Assembly (NCBI GenBank): GCA_015680685.1
Contig: MNCI01018878.1
Location: 317,438 to 381,437 of the forward strand
Length of the DNA stretch: 64,000 nucleotides
Source of the DNA: Gnetum montanum
Taxonomy: Eukaryota; Streptophyta; Gnetopsida; Gnetales; Gnetaceae
Reading direction: 5' to 3'
The notes beneath the pieces were generated by a model. That model worked only from the letters and a program-made list of their open reading frames with translations, made no database searches and was not told the DNA's origin. The stretch's first letter is position 1; the number at the start of each line of letters is the position of its first letter. The translations under genes and the position numbers were made by a program. This document shows, in pieces, positions 1-11,567 of this stretch.

Positions 1-915
1 ACATCCAATCATGCGTGTGAATGCAAAATTTTCCTGTATGATCACCCCAAGGGCCAATGCCCAATCTTGTTACATTTATATGAGCATTGGGGAAACACGT
101 TACATCTAGAGTTCATATAGAGATATTGTGTTCAATCACAGTGGCAACAATCCTAGTCGTGGGGGAAGTCATCCCTAAACTGGAGACAGCCTTTATATCA
201 TCTGAATCCACATGATTATCTTGTTCAACGTTTTGTTTTTCGAACTGGGTCAACATACTCTATCTCACCGCATTCTCATTCTCCTCAATACCATCAGCCC
301 ATGTCTTCAACATAAACACCGCCTTGTGTACCTTACACTTCTCCTAAATTTCAACATTCTCATCCATTCTCTCCTTCTACATTGCCACCAACTATTCCTA
401 AAGTGTTTGCACCATAACAACAAACCACAAATGTTACTTGTGCTACTATTTCCAATAGTAGTGAGAGACCTCATCGACACCAAAAGTGTCCCTTCTTTAG
501 ACATGACCATAGGAAGGGACAACATAGTTCCAAGGCCACTGCATTCTCCAACTCAGAACAAGTCCAACATTGTGGGGCATCCTTCTCTTTGAACCCAATG
601 CCTTATGTCGCTTCATCAGGGCCACCAATTAACACTCCAACAACCATATGGCCCAATGAATACAGCCATGGAGAGCGACATCCTGATCCTTGCATACCAT
701 CTCATGGTCCCAAGTATCATAGTGGGTCAACTCTTTATCCGGGAACCACATCTTATAAATTGTCCCAATACGCTTACTATAATCAAGTGTGTGAACCCCA
801 AGGGGGTAAGTATGACCAAGTTCCAATGTTTTCAACATGCAAGGATCCTCATCTTTCATTTATTAATCCTTGCCATGCTCAACCGTTTAGTTATGGGGGA
901 TATCCCCCACTTTAA
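1..915 (+). pseudogene. gag C-terminal part, element A
   Basis: This is homologous along its length to the C-terminal half of gag in E (about 51340-52243) and F. It starts in a zinc-knuckle-like segment: the family pattern is C-x2-C-x3-H-x4-C followed by P-I-L, although the second Cys is not kept in this copy. A Pro/Ser/Tyr-rich tail follows, ending in a G-G-Y-x-P motif before the stop at 913-915. In-frame stops and small indels interrupt it; the open stretch 589-915 is the best preserved. It would have contributed the RNA-binding end of a capsid protein. The N-terminal capsid domain lies outside the window. Confidence 0.7.
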
Positions 916-2261
916 TAATAAGTAGGATTAATAAATATTTTTCATTTTTTGTAATTTTACAACTTTTTGTTTTCCAGTTTTTCAATCTCTTTTTTGTTAC
1001 TTTTTTGTCTTTTTATCTTTTTATAAGTAATCTCATCTATGAATAAAACATTCATGTGGCTCATTGGTTGAGGTGTGTTCTATGTTATCGAGTCTTGAGC
1101 GATCAATTATTTGGAAAATGATCCCATTACACCCACTCATCCATTCTACAAATAAGAGGTTCTATTCGAGGGTATAGTGATATTCTTAACATTCTTAAAA
1201 CTTAAAATTAATTTTGTGTTCATTTTATCCAGAATGAAGAAGGATGGATCAAGAGGAAATGATTAGGGTGTGACATCAAGGGGACTTGTGGATTCTCTTT
1301 GGTGACATCTATGGGAGTTATCATGCAACGTGGTTGTAGTAATATCCTTGTAGATCTAACGAAAAATGGGAGTAAGAGTAATCAAAAAGGCACTCAAAAA
1401 TCCAATGATGTTCTAGGGCATCCCATTGGAAAGACATGCACCCATGCTTGAAGGTTGGCAACTTCTCTGGATTCAGCAATTGAAAAAAGAAAGAAAGAAA
1501 GAAACAAAAAGTGCCACAAAGCAAAAATCACACCTCCCTTGAATGAAATGCCAAGTGATTGTACGCCTTGTTGTTATGGTACTCTCATAGTTGCTCATCA
1601 TCAAATGAAACAATGCGATGTCACTGATCATAGGAATGGACTTGGTCTCGATCTTCGAATGATGGGTTAATGACACATTAATCATGCTTTACATGCAGGA
1701 TTCATTGTGTCCTAGGTTAGTTACCTCATGTCCCAATCTCAATAATCTCTTCTATAATCCATCTCATCTCATTGTTCATGTAATTTTAGCTCGTGTCTTG
1801 TGTAGCATAGAATTTCAACCTCATCCCGGTGATACTTACATGTGTGTGTTTTGTGGAACTAGTGTGGATTACCTTTAACCCTTCTAGTGCCTACGGACAC
1901 TTTTAAGTGTGATTACGCAAGGGCATTATAGGTTGGAACCTGCTTTGGGGAGGACCCACTTGCATAATTTTTGTAATTTGCACTCATAACACATCTTCCA
2001 CATACCACTTATTACCCTCAGAATATTTTCAACAATGTTCTTTCTCTCATTACTACCCCTCTGATTCAAACGTTCCTATGAACCATCACATGGCCTTTTT
2101 CTCTCCTTTACCACCCGAGGTCCTTATTGATCAATTCCACCCACACATAATTATTCATGCCTTTAGAACTAGTTAAATTACCCTGGAACCCTTTAACCTG
2201 TCCTTAGTTTCCATCATTCATTTTAGAAAAATCTTCAAAATTTGGTATATTCCCTCATGCC
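916..2261 (+). other. conserved non-coding block between gag and ORF2, element A
   Basis: No convincing gene. The block aligns with 52256-53415 in E and 43262-44520 in F, with the best-kept part at about 1880-1955. It begins with a T-rich tract directly after the gag stop. The short ORFs here are not conserved between copies. It sits where pol would be in an autonomous element, but I see no RT, RNase H or integrase motif. Confidence 0.6.
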
Positions 2262-2505
2262 TTAATATCGATAGGCAGCGATATCATGTCACAAAAAAAC
2301 CTATATATACGTGATTCGCCCCACACCACTTACCATCATTTTCAACTATTCACGTGAGGGAGTTTTTCACATTTCTCTCTACGACTTGTGATTGCACATC
2401 TCTTGCTTTCATACCTATATCTCGCTCACTGGTCCTCCATTTTTCATTCCGTTTGAACCTACTTGAACCTGGAGTGTTTAGCTTAGTCGTGGGGAGTGAC
2501 ACACA
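2262..2505 (+). promoter_or_regulatory. putative internal promoter of ORF2 with a PPT-like motif, element A
   Basis: An ATATCGAT and a GCGATATCATG palindrome are followed at about 2310 by a TATATATAC TATA-like box. This mimics the palindrome-plus-TATA arrangement of the LTR promoters. About 170 bp further on is 'agtcgtgggga' (about 2484), nearly identical to the polypurine tract next to the 3' LTR. E has the same arrangement at 53418-53690. It could drive ORF2 separately from gag, or be the remnant of an ancient nested LTR. Confidence 0.4.
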
Positions 2506-2784
2506 CTGAATAGTGCATAATTTTTTTGAAATTTTTCATCACCTGAAGGAAATTATCAAGGGTAATTAGCTATGAAATTAAGGATAAGTGTGTCAAAAAT
2601 AATTTCATCCCCTTAGTTATACTGGGAAAATTAGATTTGGAAACCACCTAAGCAAAAAGGACTAAATATTATAATCTTTTGAGAAACATCACACGGAGAT
2701 AAAAAACATTCATTAAGGTAAGCAGTAAGGTATAACCTAACTTTGGAAATAACATTATTAACGATTAGCCCCGTGTGATTGCAG

Positions 2785-5535
2785 ATGACCCTGAAACATG
2801 GATAACAAGAAGTTCCTGCTCAAGGTGGGAGCAAACGACCTAGGAGAGGGGAAGGACAAGCTCCTGCTGGATAGCATGTAGAGTAATAGGAACAATCATT
2901 TAGCATCCACCAAGAGGACCCTACTACTGTACAATCAAGATAGGTGGAAGAAGAGCTGCTACTGTGCCTGAACAGGGACAACATCTCATGTTGCCCCAGG
3001 ATTATGTTCAAGCAATCCATGAAAGGTCCATATTCATTGCAGTGATTGTGGAATTAAATTTTAAATCTTTCATAGAATTTGGTCTAGAGGCTGTTAGGGA
3101 TCACTTCAAAGGGTGCCCATTATGGCCTATCCTCTCTAAAAGCGGTGCCTAGTACTTAGGGGAAACGTACCAATTTTGGCACAACAAAGAACAAAGCACC
3201 ACAGTTAACATTTGTGGTGTGACTATAGATTTTTTTGTTTAGGCCATTTTGGAAGTATTAAACCTTCAGAATACAAGGCCAAAGGTTGCTTAGTTGTCTA
3301 CCCATTCAGACCCTGATGTACGACGAGTTTGGTTGGAAAGGGTGTATGGCAAGGAAGATAAGATGTTTGGCTAGTTGACGATAGAAGAAAGGATTTACTT
3401 TAAAATGGGAACTTCTCACCTCGCTTAAAGATAATTTCAACATATGTGGCTAGAGGATGTGAAGTGTTGATGGGAAAGGTTAATGCTAACCTACCTCATC
3501 TATATTTTACAGAGATCTTGAGGCGATTTAAGGAACAAAAGATAGGGAAGCTTACATTGCCCTTCCCTTATCTTATTAGGAAGCTATGCAGACATGTTGG
3601 TATTAGAAAATACAACAATGATGTCCTCTGAAAAGCCCAAAATTCTTTGTATGCTAAACTACTAAAGCCACCAACCACAAGGAAAATCACTGGTGAGATG
3701 TTGGGGCCAAAACAAGAAAAGGAACAAACGACAGGGCCAACTGCAACTCAACTTGTAGGGCCCAGCCAACTTCCAAGCAAGGGACCCAACCAACAAGAAG
3801 TAGGACCTAGCATGATTCAGCAGGATCAACCACCATCATCACAAGATTATAGACCATCGATCAGCCATCTCAAGGCCATTGCTGAGACGGTCAGTTGGGG
3901 AAGTTGTGATGATGCAAATCTATTTTGTGTCATCAATGATGTGATACAGCCCATGGTTTCTTTCCATACAAGAGGAGGGGAAAGCACTTGGTCACAACAG
4001 ATCTCAGGGAATGCTGCATCTTTTTAAGCATAATTAGAAATTGGTGAAGGAGCCATGATGGTGATCATGCAGCACCAAGATGCAGTAGGAGCCGCAGATG
4101 TGGTCGTAGATCACATTAAAGAATCATTCAATGTACCTATTATGCCACCGATAGATCTTACAGAAGCATGGGATGCTCAAACCCTAGCTAGAACCTCAAT
4201 GACTCCTACAAAACATGAGGATGTACTTGACTGATTGCTACAAATAGGACAAGTAATAAAGTCCTTGTTTGACATCCCACGTGATGTTATAGCAATCCAA
4301 TCATACCTCATTTCTACCAAAGGGAAGCTAGTCTTAATAGAGATGAGGGCCGAGCATGCTGAAGCATAGGTGCAAAGATTGAAAGAAAGGCTCGTGACCC
4401 TACAAGTAACACAGCGGGATCCTTCTCAATTTGTTCCTGCAGACCATTTGGACACCTTCAAAACTAAGCAACTGACCAAACTATTGATGGAGAATAAGAA
4501 GGTGGCAAAAGAAAAAGAGAAGGTTTTATGGGATGCCTCTGCAGCACAAGCGCAAACTTATATGCATACTAAGGCACTCAAGGCCTTACAAGAGGAAAAC
4601 AAGTAGCTTGTTGCTAACAACCTTCAGTTGACCTTTGTGGAGAAGCAAAAGAATGTTCTCAAAGAACATTTTCAATAGTTGCAAGAACAACTCATCCAGG
4701 ACAACTAGGACATGAACCGTCTAGCTAGGGAAAATTGAACCCTCTCAATGGAGAAGGTACATGCCATCTATCAAAAGATGGCTATTAAGATAAGCCCATG
4801 GTTGAATAAGGATAAATGACATACAAAACTAAAGGAGCACTTCCGAGACCAAGTGGGGATGTGCCAGCAAATCATCAAGAAGGAGATCCATATGGCCAAG
4901 GCTCACATCAACTCTCTCAGTGCTCAACACACTGATTGGTGGGTCATATTGGACACATACGCATTTGCCCACTAGGTAGAAGGTAAGAATCAGGACCTGC
5001 AGATCCAAGACCTTACAGAATACATGAAGTTGGCAAACTTGTGATATGCCAACCTTTCCATATTAATAACAGGGCACCCAAGAATAGAGCTCGAGCAACA
5101 AGTAGCCACCACCTACATCAAATATGAAACAAAATCTGTAGAATGCAAGAAGATATTGCAAAAATTGGAGGTTGCAAATTCTGAACTTGAGGTGATTAAA
5201 GCAAGCTACTAGGGAAAAAAGGTGTTGCAATAGACTTGGCTCGACAACTTGCAGATTTTTAAGAATACAGAGACAAAGCCAGAGCCTATGAAGAGGAATG
5301 GCAGGTGTTTGTTGCTTGGTATGTTAAGGCAAATCAAACTTTTCTGCAACTACCCTATCCATGGGAGGTGCCGACTCCATCAAATATTGGAACATTAGCA
5401 TGGATGGCATAGGATCCTCGAACTGAAGAGGAAAAACTCTAGGCCATACTTCAATGCCATCAAGTTCCAAGACCTGGAGAACAAGATAAGGGAAAAGCAC
5501 CCATGGAGGAGCCACCACCACCAGGAACTACATGA
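2785..5535 (+). pseudogene. ORF2: plant mobile/transposase_32-like domain plus coiled coil, element A
   Basis: The ATG directly follows 'tgtgattgcag', a good 3' splice site also present before ORF2 in E and F. The start in E and F encodes M-A-P-K. A globular region follows with I-H-E-R-S-I-F and, about 65 residues on, a C-G-V-T-I-D-F-type strand. This resembles plant retrotransposon ORFs with plant mobile or transposase_32-like domains (recognition from memory). A second globular part (3446-3631) and a long Lys/Glu-rich coiled coil (from about 4340) come next, with a short Pro-rich end (EEPPPPGT) before the stop at 5533-5535. Many in-frame stops make this copy dead. The function is unknown; it is neither pol nor a typical env, as no signal peptide or membrane segment is seen. 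Confidence 0.6.
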
Positions 5536-5710
5536 GTTCCATCAATTTTGTAGCTATAGGATTTTCTTTTGCATTCTCTTTGTTGTGTCTCAATTTTTTT
5601 TTGATTCCACACTGCATGAACCCATTCTCGTTAGTCAATAATCCCATACCTATCCACTGTGTAATCAATGGAGCTTATTCTCATTTTAACTCAAGGATGA
5701 GTTTTCATTT

Positions 5711-5723
5711 AGTCGTGGGGGTA
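5711..5723 (+). other. polypurine tract, element A
   Basis: 'agtcgtgggggta' lies directly upstream of the LTR start TGATGAG. The same purine-rich motif precedes the 3' LTR in E, and its reverse complement flanks the minus-strand LTR G. It would prime plus-strand DNA synthesis. Confidence 0.75.
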
Positions 5724-6434
5724 TGATGAGTCATAAATTTTTTGGCTGTGATATCACACCCGTGATATCGCTGATGTGATATCACAGCCTAGACGTGATA
5801 TCGTGTATGCGATATCGCAGCCTGCTTCCCCATCTATAAATAAGAAGTAGGCAGATTTAGTAGGACTCTTTGGGAGTTTTAGAAGTTAAGTTAAGTAGTT
5901 TTGTAGAGTCTCTTTGTCAATTTTCCTCTCAACCCTTTTCTCCTAGTGCATGCCCACAATGTGGTGATTGTAATTGTACGACATCCTTATTCAAGTGTGA
6001 CGTACTTGGACATGCACAAGACTGGCAATAAAGATTGAGATTACTTCATCATTGCAACATCCACTTAGCTTAATTATTTATTTNNNNNNNNNNNNNNNNN
6101 NNNNNNNNNNNNNNNNNNNNNNNNNNNNNNNNNNNNNNNNNNNNNNNNNNNNNNNNNNNNNNNNNNNNNNNNNNNNNNNNNNNNNNNNNNNNNNNNNNNN
6201 NNNNNNNNNNNNNNNNNNNNNNNNNNNNNNNNNNNNNGAACACATCATACACCTCACTCTGGACTAAACCATATGTGACAAAGTTAATACTAGTCCAGGT
6301 GGAAAGACAACAAACTGCGACCTACGAGTAACTGTTTGGATACTACAAGTAGTTCATCTATGGAGTTCGATTGGATCATGTATGAAACACTCATATTTTT
6401 ATGGTTGAGTGTAGGGGTACCTTGCCACTCATCA
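5724..6434 (+). repeat. 3' LTR of element A (with assembly gap)
   Basis: It begins TGATGAGT and ends ACTCATCA, a perfect 8-bp terminal inverted repeat shared by the family. U3 holds GATATC palindromes (about 5748-5815) directly upstream of TATAAATA at 5835-5842. A run of 154 Ns (6084-6237) replaces the middle, so the true length is uncertain; intact relatives are about 830 bp. Confidence 0.8.
5745..5842 (+). promoter_or_regulatory. LTR promoter: GATATC palindrome cluster plus TATA box, element A
   Basis: Five GATATC-centred palindromes occur within about 70 bp, followed by TATAAATA at 5835-5842. The arrangement recurs in all family LTRs in the window that keep U3. The transcription start is expected about 30 bp downstream of the TATA box. 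Confidence 0.55.
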
Positions 6435-6448
6435 AGAAACTAAAAATT

Positions 6449-6526
6449 CCATGGAATTCGACTAGATCAAGCATGAATGCTTTGTGATTTGTATGGTTGG
6501 ACATAAGGGTACCTCACCACTCATCA
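6449..6526 (+). repeat. isolated LTR 3'-end fragment
   Basis: A second copy of the family's LTR terminus lies just downstream of A's LTR, from a 'ccatggaattcgac' match to a terminal ACTCATCA at 6526. The rest of that LTR is missing. It is a remnant of another copy, or of recombination between LTRs. Confidence 0.6.
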
Positions 6527-6761
6527 AAAGTTACCAATTATCATTATAAAGGACATTGTTATAAAAATTTAAGTTTTTGAAATATTATTTCAACATCTAA
6601 TGCATACATATCTTTCACTTCTAATTACAATGTATCTAATGCATATCAATCTCAACATCTTGATAGTATGGATCATTTGCCTTCTTAAAAAGCAAGGTTT
6701 CATAAACTTGTCTCTTGTTAATAATGAAATTATACTTGGTGTCCATTTGATTTGATCTTGT
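6527..6761. other. unclassified AT-rich spacer
   Basis: No gene or recognisable motif. It separates a plus-oriented LTR end from a minus-oriented LTR end (tail-to-tail). Confidence 0.4.
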
Positions 6762-7440
6762 TAATGAGTGGCAAGGTACCCCTATGCTCAACCATATGAA
6801 TCACTAAGCGTTCACACGTGATTAGGTTGAATTCTAGGGACTCTATATCTTCAGGTGCATTGGTCATTTAGGAAGTGAATCTTGCCCTAAGGTTATTCGT
6901 TGTTCTCTCAATTGCAATTGTGATGCTTATGGTATGGTTAAGTTTAATTGAGGTATAAAATTTTTATCATTTTTTTATGTTTATATGTTCTTGGCACTTA
7001 GAGAGAGAAGTAAAATAATTTAATAGATAATTTAATCTAACTAACTAAGCCTTTCTCATCCTAACACAAGCATTCGTCCCCACTGTCCATACATGTTTTG
7101 AACCCATGTATCCATTGTTAGGTTATGAAGCACTATGTTACTAGGCACACCAAGCAATAATTGTGCTGGGATTACCAAGTGAATACATGCTTACGCTCAA
7201 AGAAATCGTGCTTATGTGCTTAGTCTATTTAGCTTATTTGGCTTAATTAGCTTAATTAATGGAAAAGATTGAATAAATGACTAAAAACATTAAATTCATG
7301 AATAAAGATCTAAACTATTCATAATGTTGTAAAGCTTATCAAAAAACTTATCTTTATTGTTGTACACACTATCGTGCTCAAGTACAACAATGCTCGAATA
7401 AAGATCCATACACTTAATGACTCCTACTGCTGGCACTTAG
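6762..7440 (-). repeat. LTR fragment of element B
   Basis: The reverse complement contains the family's R/U5 signature: a segment around 'tctttattcgagca', the run of short 'cttggta' motifs, and the 'gtatggttgag...ggggtacc' terminus. The U3 palindromes and TATA box are absent. Confidence 0.6.
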
Positions 7441-9360
7441 GAAAATAGTCCTAGGTGGTGGTGGCTCCTAAGGCTCTAAAGAACCTTCACTAGCTTTAAG
7501 CACATGTGGCTATTGTGGCTATCCTACTACAACTGCAACTTGTAGTGGTAGACAAAAAGCATGTAACAATGCTTTCATTTTCTCTTCCTTAATCTAGGGG
7601 TCATTCATAGTCCATGCAACATCTCCAATGTGGGCTGGAATGGGGATATCCCATAGATAGGGCATCATGGGAAACATCTATTTAACATTTATAGACTAGG
7701 TAGCAAATCATTTGTACTCGATGTCGAACACTCTAATTACATCTTTCAACTTCGGGTAATTATTTGCTTCTAGTAGCTCCGACTGGGTTGCAATGATGTT
7801 ATCCAAAAGATTAAAGATATCTCGAATTGGTTGCCAGGTCCCTACTAGTTAATCTACCAATTATTCATACTGAGCTACATTTAATCTTCCACTGACAATC
7901 CCTATGGATGTTTGTACATCTTGAAGTATAGCTACGTCTAGTACAGATGCTATAAGTATGTTAAGTGCTGCAACAACTTGGTCAACGACTATTTCAATAG
8001 CTATCTCCTACCCCTGGAGCTGAAATAGTAGTATAGTTGCTCCCTCATCCTCCTCCAAGTGCACCACAAAGAAAGTAGAAATCTCAGAAATTTCTTAGAA
8101 TAAATGGTGTTGCGATAAGAACACTATCATCTCTTGGGCATTGGGATCTAATCTTGAGGGTGACTACATTCATTGGGTAGAGAATATCGACCCATGTCTC
8201 TTCATCTGACTGATTTTTTGAGCCACCTCATTAAGGTGACTCATTACTAATCAATATGCATATGGATTGCCACCACTTATTCATGCATGTTGTTTCTGCT
8301 CACATAAGAGTTGCTCTTAGATTTCATGCAAGCACACAATGGCTATGCAAGCCTTCGACGTTGTTTCTTGAGTGGGTGGCAGAGGTGGCAGCTACTACTC
8401 CCCTTCTTTGGTGGTGGCAAGTGTCTTTTCTTTTAAGATTTTTGACCATGAAGTCATAAAATCATGTTAGATTATATCATTTAAATAGTAGATTATCCTT
8501 GTCATTTTCCAAAGTTTCCTAATAAGGCATAGAAAGGGTAGGGTCTTCCTTCCATGTTCATTCTCTTTGAAACATTTCTTTATCTCTAAGTAAATCAAAT
8601 GTGGAAGGTTTTTTAGAAATCTGTCACTTAGAGTAGCACATGCTCTCGTAGAAAAAGTAGTCACCTTACTAGGCCTCATCATTAGATTGAGGTGATAGGC
8701 CACGATTTTGAAATAGATGCATTTTGCTAGTGTGAGCACATCGAACTCCTTATGGTTAACCTTGTAGCATCTCTAGGCACACTCTTTCTTAGTTTCAGGA
8801 TCAGCCTATGTCAACAACTTTGCCAAGTATGTTCTTGTGTTAGGCAACCCAAGCGCCTATGCAATTTCTTCAATCGAATAGGACACTTGGATTTCCTTGA
8901 TCATTACAATAAAGCGTGGTGTTTTGTTATTCCAAAAGAGGCATGTCTCTTCCATGTACCACTTCCCACTGGAAGTGATAATTTTCCACATGGAAAAGGT
9001 TTATATTTGTGTCTTAACCTCTGCTAGGGGATGTTCCAAAAATTCCCTAAAATTCAATTGTTGGAGAATTAAGTGCTACATGTCACAAGGCCTGATGATG
9101 TTAAAGTAGGCTTATGTTAACATGACTTCAAGCCTTGGTGTTGGTCTTGGTACTTCTCCATATTGTGATTCTTCTAAGGCTCCTTCTACTTTAGGAAACT
9201 AATGAACAAATTCCACTTCGAGCTCCTCTCAAAGAGGTCCAATTGCATGGATTACCATAGGTTCTTCTTGGGCCTATTCCTAGCCTTTTTCCATTCTTGA
9301 TCATTTTTCCTTTTGCTATGATGGTCTTGCTTCCTATGGATGCTTTTTCTTTGGTGCCAT
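7441..9360 (-). pseudogene. ORF2 remnant, element B
   Basis: On the minus strand an ATG at 9360, preceded by an AG splice-acceptor-like dinucleotide, encodes M-A-P-K-K-K. The open stretch 8739-8467 contains L-P-H-L-I-Y followed by a C-L-I-R-K-L-W segment, homologous to 3446-3631 of element A (L-P-H-L-Y-F and Y-L-I-R-K-L-C). The Pro-rich C-terminus is recognisable near 7455. Multiple stops and frameshifts. Same unknown ORF2 product as in A. Confidence 0.6.
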
Positions 9361-9918
9361 CTATGGTCACAACACATCCACAAATTAGTAGATATAATGT
9401 ATAACTTAAAATTCTTGGATACCTTTCCCTTTAGTCAGTTATACTTTGACTAATGTTGAACCATGGTAGATTGAATGTTTTGTTAATTAATTAACTATTA
9501 ATTAATTAGTTATTTATTTACTAATTATTCATTGTGATCATCACCAGAGCTTATTGAAAAGGTTTAACTCTTCTGTCTTTGATGTTTGATAGTTAATTTC
9601 CTAGTTAGACCTTTGTGGGAGTTAGAGAAATGGTGAAAATGTTTTTGTCAAAATGGGACATTTGTGGGCTCCATGACTAAGAGCTTACCTCCTATAGCTA
9701 TAGGATCAAAGAATGGAGTGATTTGGACAAACGGTTGGAAGGTTATGGACTTGGGAATTTTTTGGGCTCTGAAAAATGGCAAAAACTCCCCTTGTGTTAT
9801 GAAGAAAATTGTAAAAATGGCAAAGTGTTCAATGGTATTTATAGTATTTTTCTCATACGTTGATGGGGCCTAGTTGAAAAGGCCCTGTTGATGGGGTTGG
9901 CTATGTCAACTAGGCCTA
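9361..9918. other. AT-rich region left of the Tat insertion
   Basis: No gene. It may include degraded sequence from upstream of ORF2 of element B. A perfect 11-bp inverted repeat (GGCCTAGTTGA at 9867-9877, complement at 9906-9916) lies a few bases from the Tat insertion site. Confidence 0.4.
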
Positions 9919-9923
9919 GTCAG
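9919..9923 (+). repeat. target-site duplication, left (GTCAG)
   Basis: Identical to 27031-27035 on the other side of the element. A 5-bp duplication is the standard product of Ty3/gypsy integrases. Confidence 0.9.
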
Positions 9924-10109
9924 TGAAACACCGTGAAAATTACGAGTCGGCCTCAGGCAAAGATTCGCAATTCCAGCAGGAACGCGCATCAGATTTGATC
10001 AAGGATAGGTTTACGCTCTATCACGCACGACAGCGTAATAAGCGTAATAAGCTCCAAGACAGTCCATAGCAGTTCGACGCTTTTTCTTGCGGCGCATGGA
10101 TAACTTTTT

Positions 10110-10350
10110 TTTATGCTCATTACGCGGCGGTGCGTACTATTGCGTATCATTCAAGTTGCACATTTGTTTACACTTCATTACGCGCCGCTACGTAGTGAGC
10201 ATAAGTTATACATTGTTTACGCTTCATTACGCGCAGCTGCGTAGTGAGCGTAAGTTGCACATTATCCACGCTTCGTTACGCACAGTTGCGTAGTGAGCGT
10301 AAGTTATACATTTACGCTTCATTACACGCAGCTGCGTGGTGAGCGTAAAA
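10110..10350 (+). repeat. array of about 49-bp palindromic repeats in Tat U3
   Basis: About five units recur with 'cttcatta' near 10173, 10222, 10271 and 10317 (spacing 49, 49, 46). Each unit is nearly self-complementary: TTACGCTTCATTACGC on one arm, GCGTAGTGAGCGTAA on the other, with a GCAGCT-type centre. The 3' LTR carries the same array at 25830-26070. The position upstream of the TATA box suggests enhancer-like binding sites; hairpin formation is the alternative. Confidence 0.75.
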
Positions 10351-10591
10351 CAATCTTGAGCTTATTGTTTGCACCAGATTACACTCATACACGCAACACA
10401 ATGCGAATGAGTGTAACAGCTTGGCGGTAGTCAAAACATGCTCAGCATGTACCCGCTCTTCACACGTGCAGCACGCAAACGAGTGTGTTGTGCGTAGTCA
10501 CAGTCTGACTTAAAAGGATCATGCCAACAGGGCCCGCAATATCCGGATCCACATCATCAGGGTTGCGCCTTTTCCACGGAGCGTCGTAGCC

Positions 10592-10599
10592 TATAAATA
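10592..10599 (+). promoter_or_regulatory. TATA box of the Tat 5' LTR promoter
   Basis: TATAAATA in a 'cctataaatacctcag' context, conserved at 26312-26319 in the 3' LTR. It is the expected start of genomic RNA transcription about 30 bp downstream. Confidence 0.7.
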
Positions 10600-11316
10600 C
10601 CTCAGTTAACAGAGATACAGAGGTTGGCAAATTGGCAAATCAGAGAAGCAAAAAGCATATTTCTGAGCACCAGAGCACTTAGCACTTTGGAGCAGAGATA
10701 CAGAGAACAACGCTTTGGCAATTGTCGACATTATCACCTTACAGCTGAGGCAGAGCACAGTTCGCTTTGAGCACTGGAGATAGGAGCAATCGTTCTGCTA
10801 GAGAAACTCTATCAATCAGAAGCAATTGATCGATAGACGTCAAAGCTTGGCCTTCCTTGCATCCCAGCTTGAGCCCACGAGGTAGATCAGACTTCTGTTT
10901 AGACCGTTTTGCTTGTTGCTTTGTGCTCGTTTGACGTCTTGTAATCGGGGATTCCCCAGTGCGATTTCTCACGCAAAAACATACATTTGTTAAGTTAAGA
11001 CGCAGATCTTTGAAGCTACGTGTTTCTCTTATGTCAACCTCCTTTTATCGTGTTTAGCATTATCACTGTTGCAATTCGTCTACATCGTTTTCTCCGCGTT
11101 TTTACAATTCTTCGAATCAAATCGTAGTATGCAAAGATCGGTAGTCTTTATTATTTTACTGACCCGTAAGTCCCTGTCTGATCGACAAGACCGCTCAGGG
11201 TGCCACGGATTCGTTTCTCCAGCATAGCCCTTGCGCAGATCCGTGGCCAAAACTGTGTACGCCGGAATTTCGGTCGGTATTTTCAGTTGCCGACGTTTTC
11301 TGTCATTACAGTTTTC

Positions 11317-11333
11317 TGGCGCTAGAAGGAGGG
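11317..11333 (+). other. primer binding site, Tat element
   Basis: 'tggcgctagaaggaggg' begins six bases after the 5' LTR end. Its position and TGG start are typical of a tRNA-primed minus-strand start. It differs from the Athila-type PBS of elements D and E. The exact tRNA was not determined. Confidence 0.65.
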
Positions 11334-11567
11334 CCTTCAGGCTCCGATCTGACTATTTCGGGTGACCCTGTTAGCGATCCATACCCTAAGCCATAGACGT
11401 AATACCTCTAGGGAAGTCTACGGTCAATCGTGTGGTATAGATCGGTCGCAAAGACGATTTCTTTGAAATCCTGCAGGGTAGAAAGCCTTTTTGTGCTTTT
11501 GTTGCCAACCACCTTTCAGATCTAATTACCAGTTACCTTTACCAGTTACCTTTAACTTCGTTGATCA

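Larger units (their letters stand above)
1..6434 (+). mobile_element. Athila-like LTR retrotransposon A, 5'-truncated by the window
   Basis: The order is gag C-terminal part, a conserved non-coding block, ORF2, polypurine tract and 3' LTR. The same order occurs in element E (49288-55758), which has both LTRs and a target-site duplication, so A is read as the 3' part of the same family. A keeps the longest ORF2 region of all copies here. No protease, RT or integrase lies between gag and the 3' LTR, so the element is non-autonomous. The Athila-like assignment rests on the gag, the PBS of relatives D and E, and the RT of relative C. Confidence 0.8.
6762..9360 (-). mobile_element. Athila-like element B, minus-strand remnant
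   Basis: On the minus strand this reads as ORF2 followed by a shortened LTR. The LTR end (reverse complement 'ttaatgagtggcaagg', 6762) matches the family terminus. The ORF2 end abuts LTR R-region sequence at about 7440 with no polypurine tract or U3, so the 3' end of the internal region and the start of the LTR are deleted. No gag remains. Confidence 0.65.
9924..11310 (+). repeat. 5' LTR of the Tat element
   Basis: It runs from TGAAACAC to GTCATTACA. U3 contains an array of palindromic repeats (10110-10350) and a TATA box at 10592-10599 (TATAAATA). It aligns without gaps to the 3' LTR at an offset of 15720. Confidence 0.95.

Noticed and set aside
2785-5535. ORF2 as a retroviral env-like gene
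   Set aside because: No signal peptide, membrane segment or surface-protein features are visible. Globular plus coiled-coil content fits an accessory protein better.
6052-6267. Open frames across the N run
   Set aside because: They exist only because Ns do not create stops. The region is LTR with an assembly gap.
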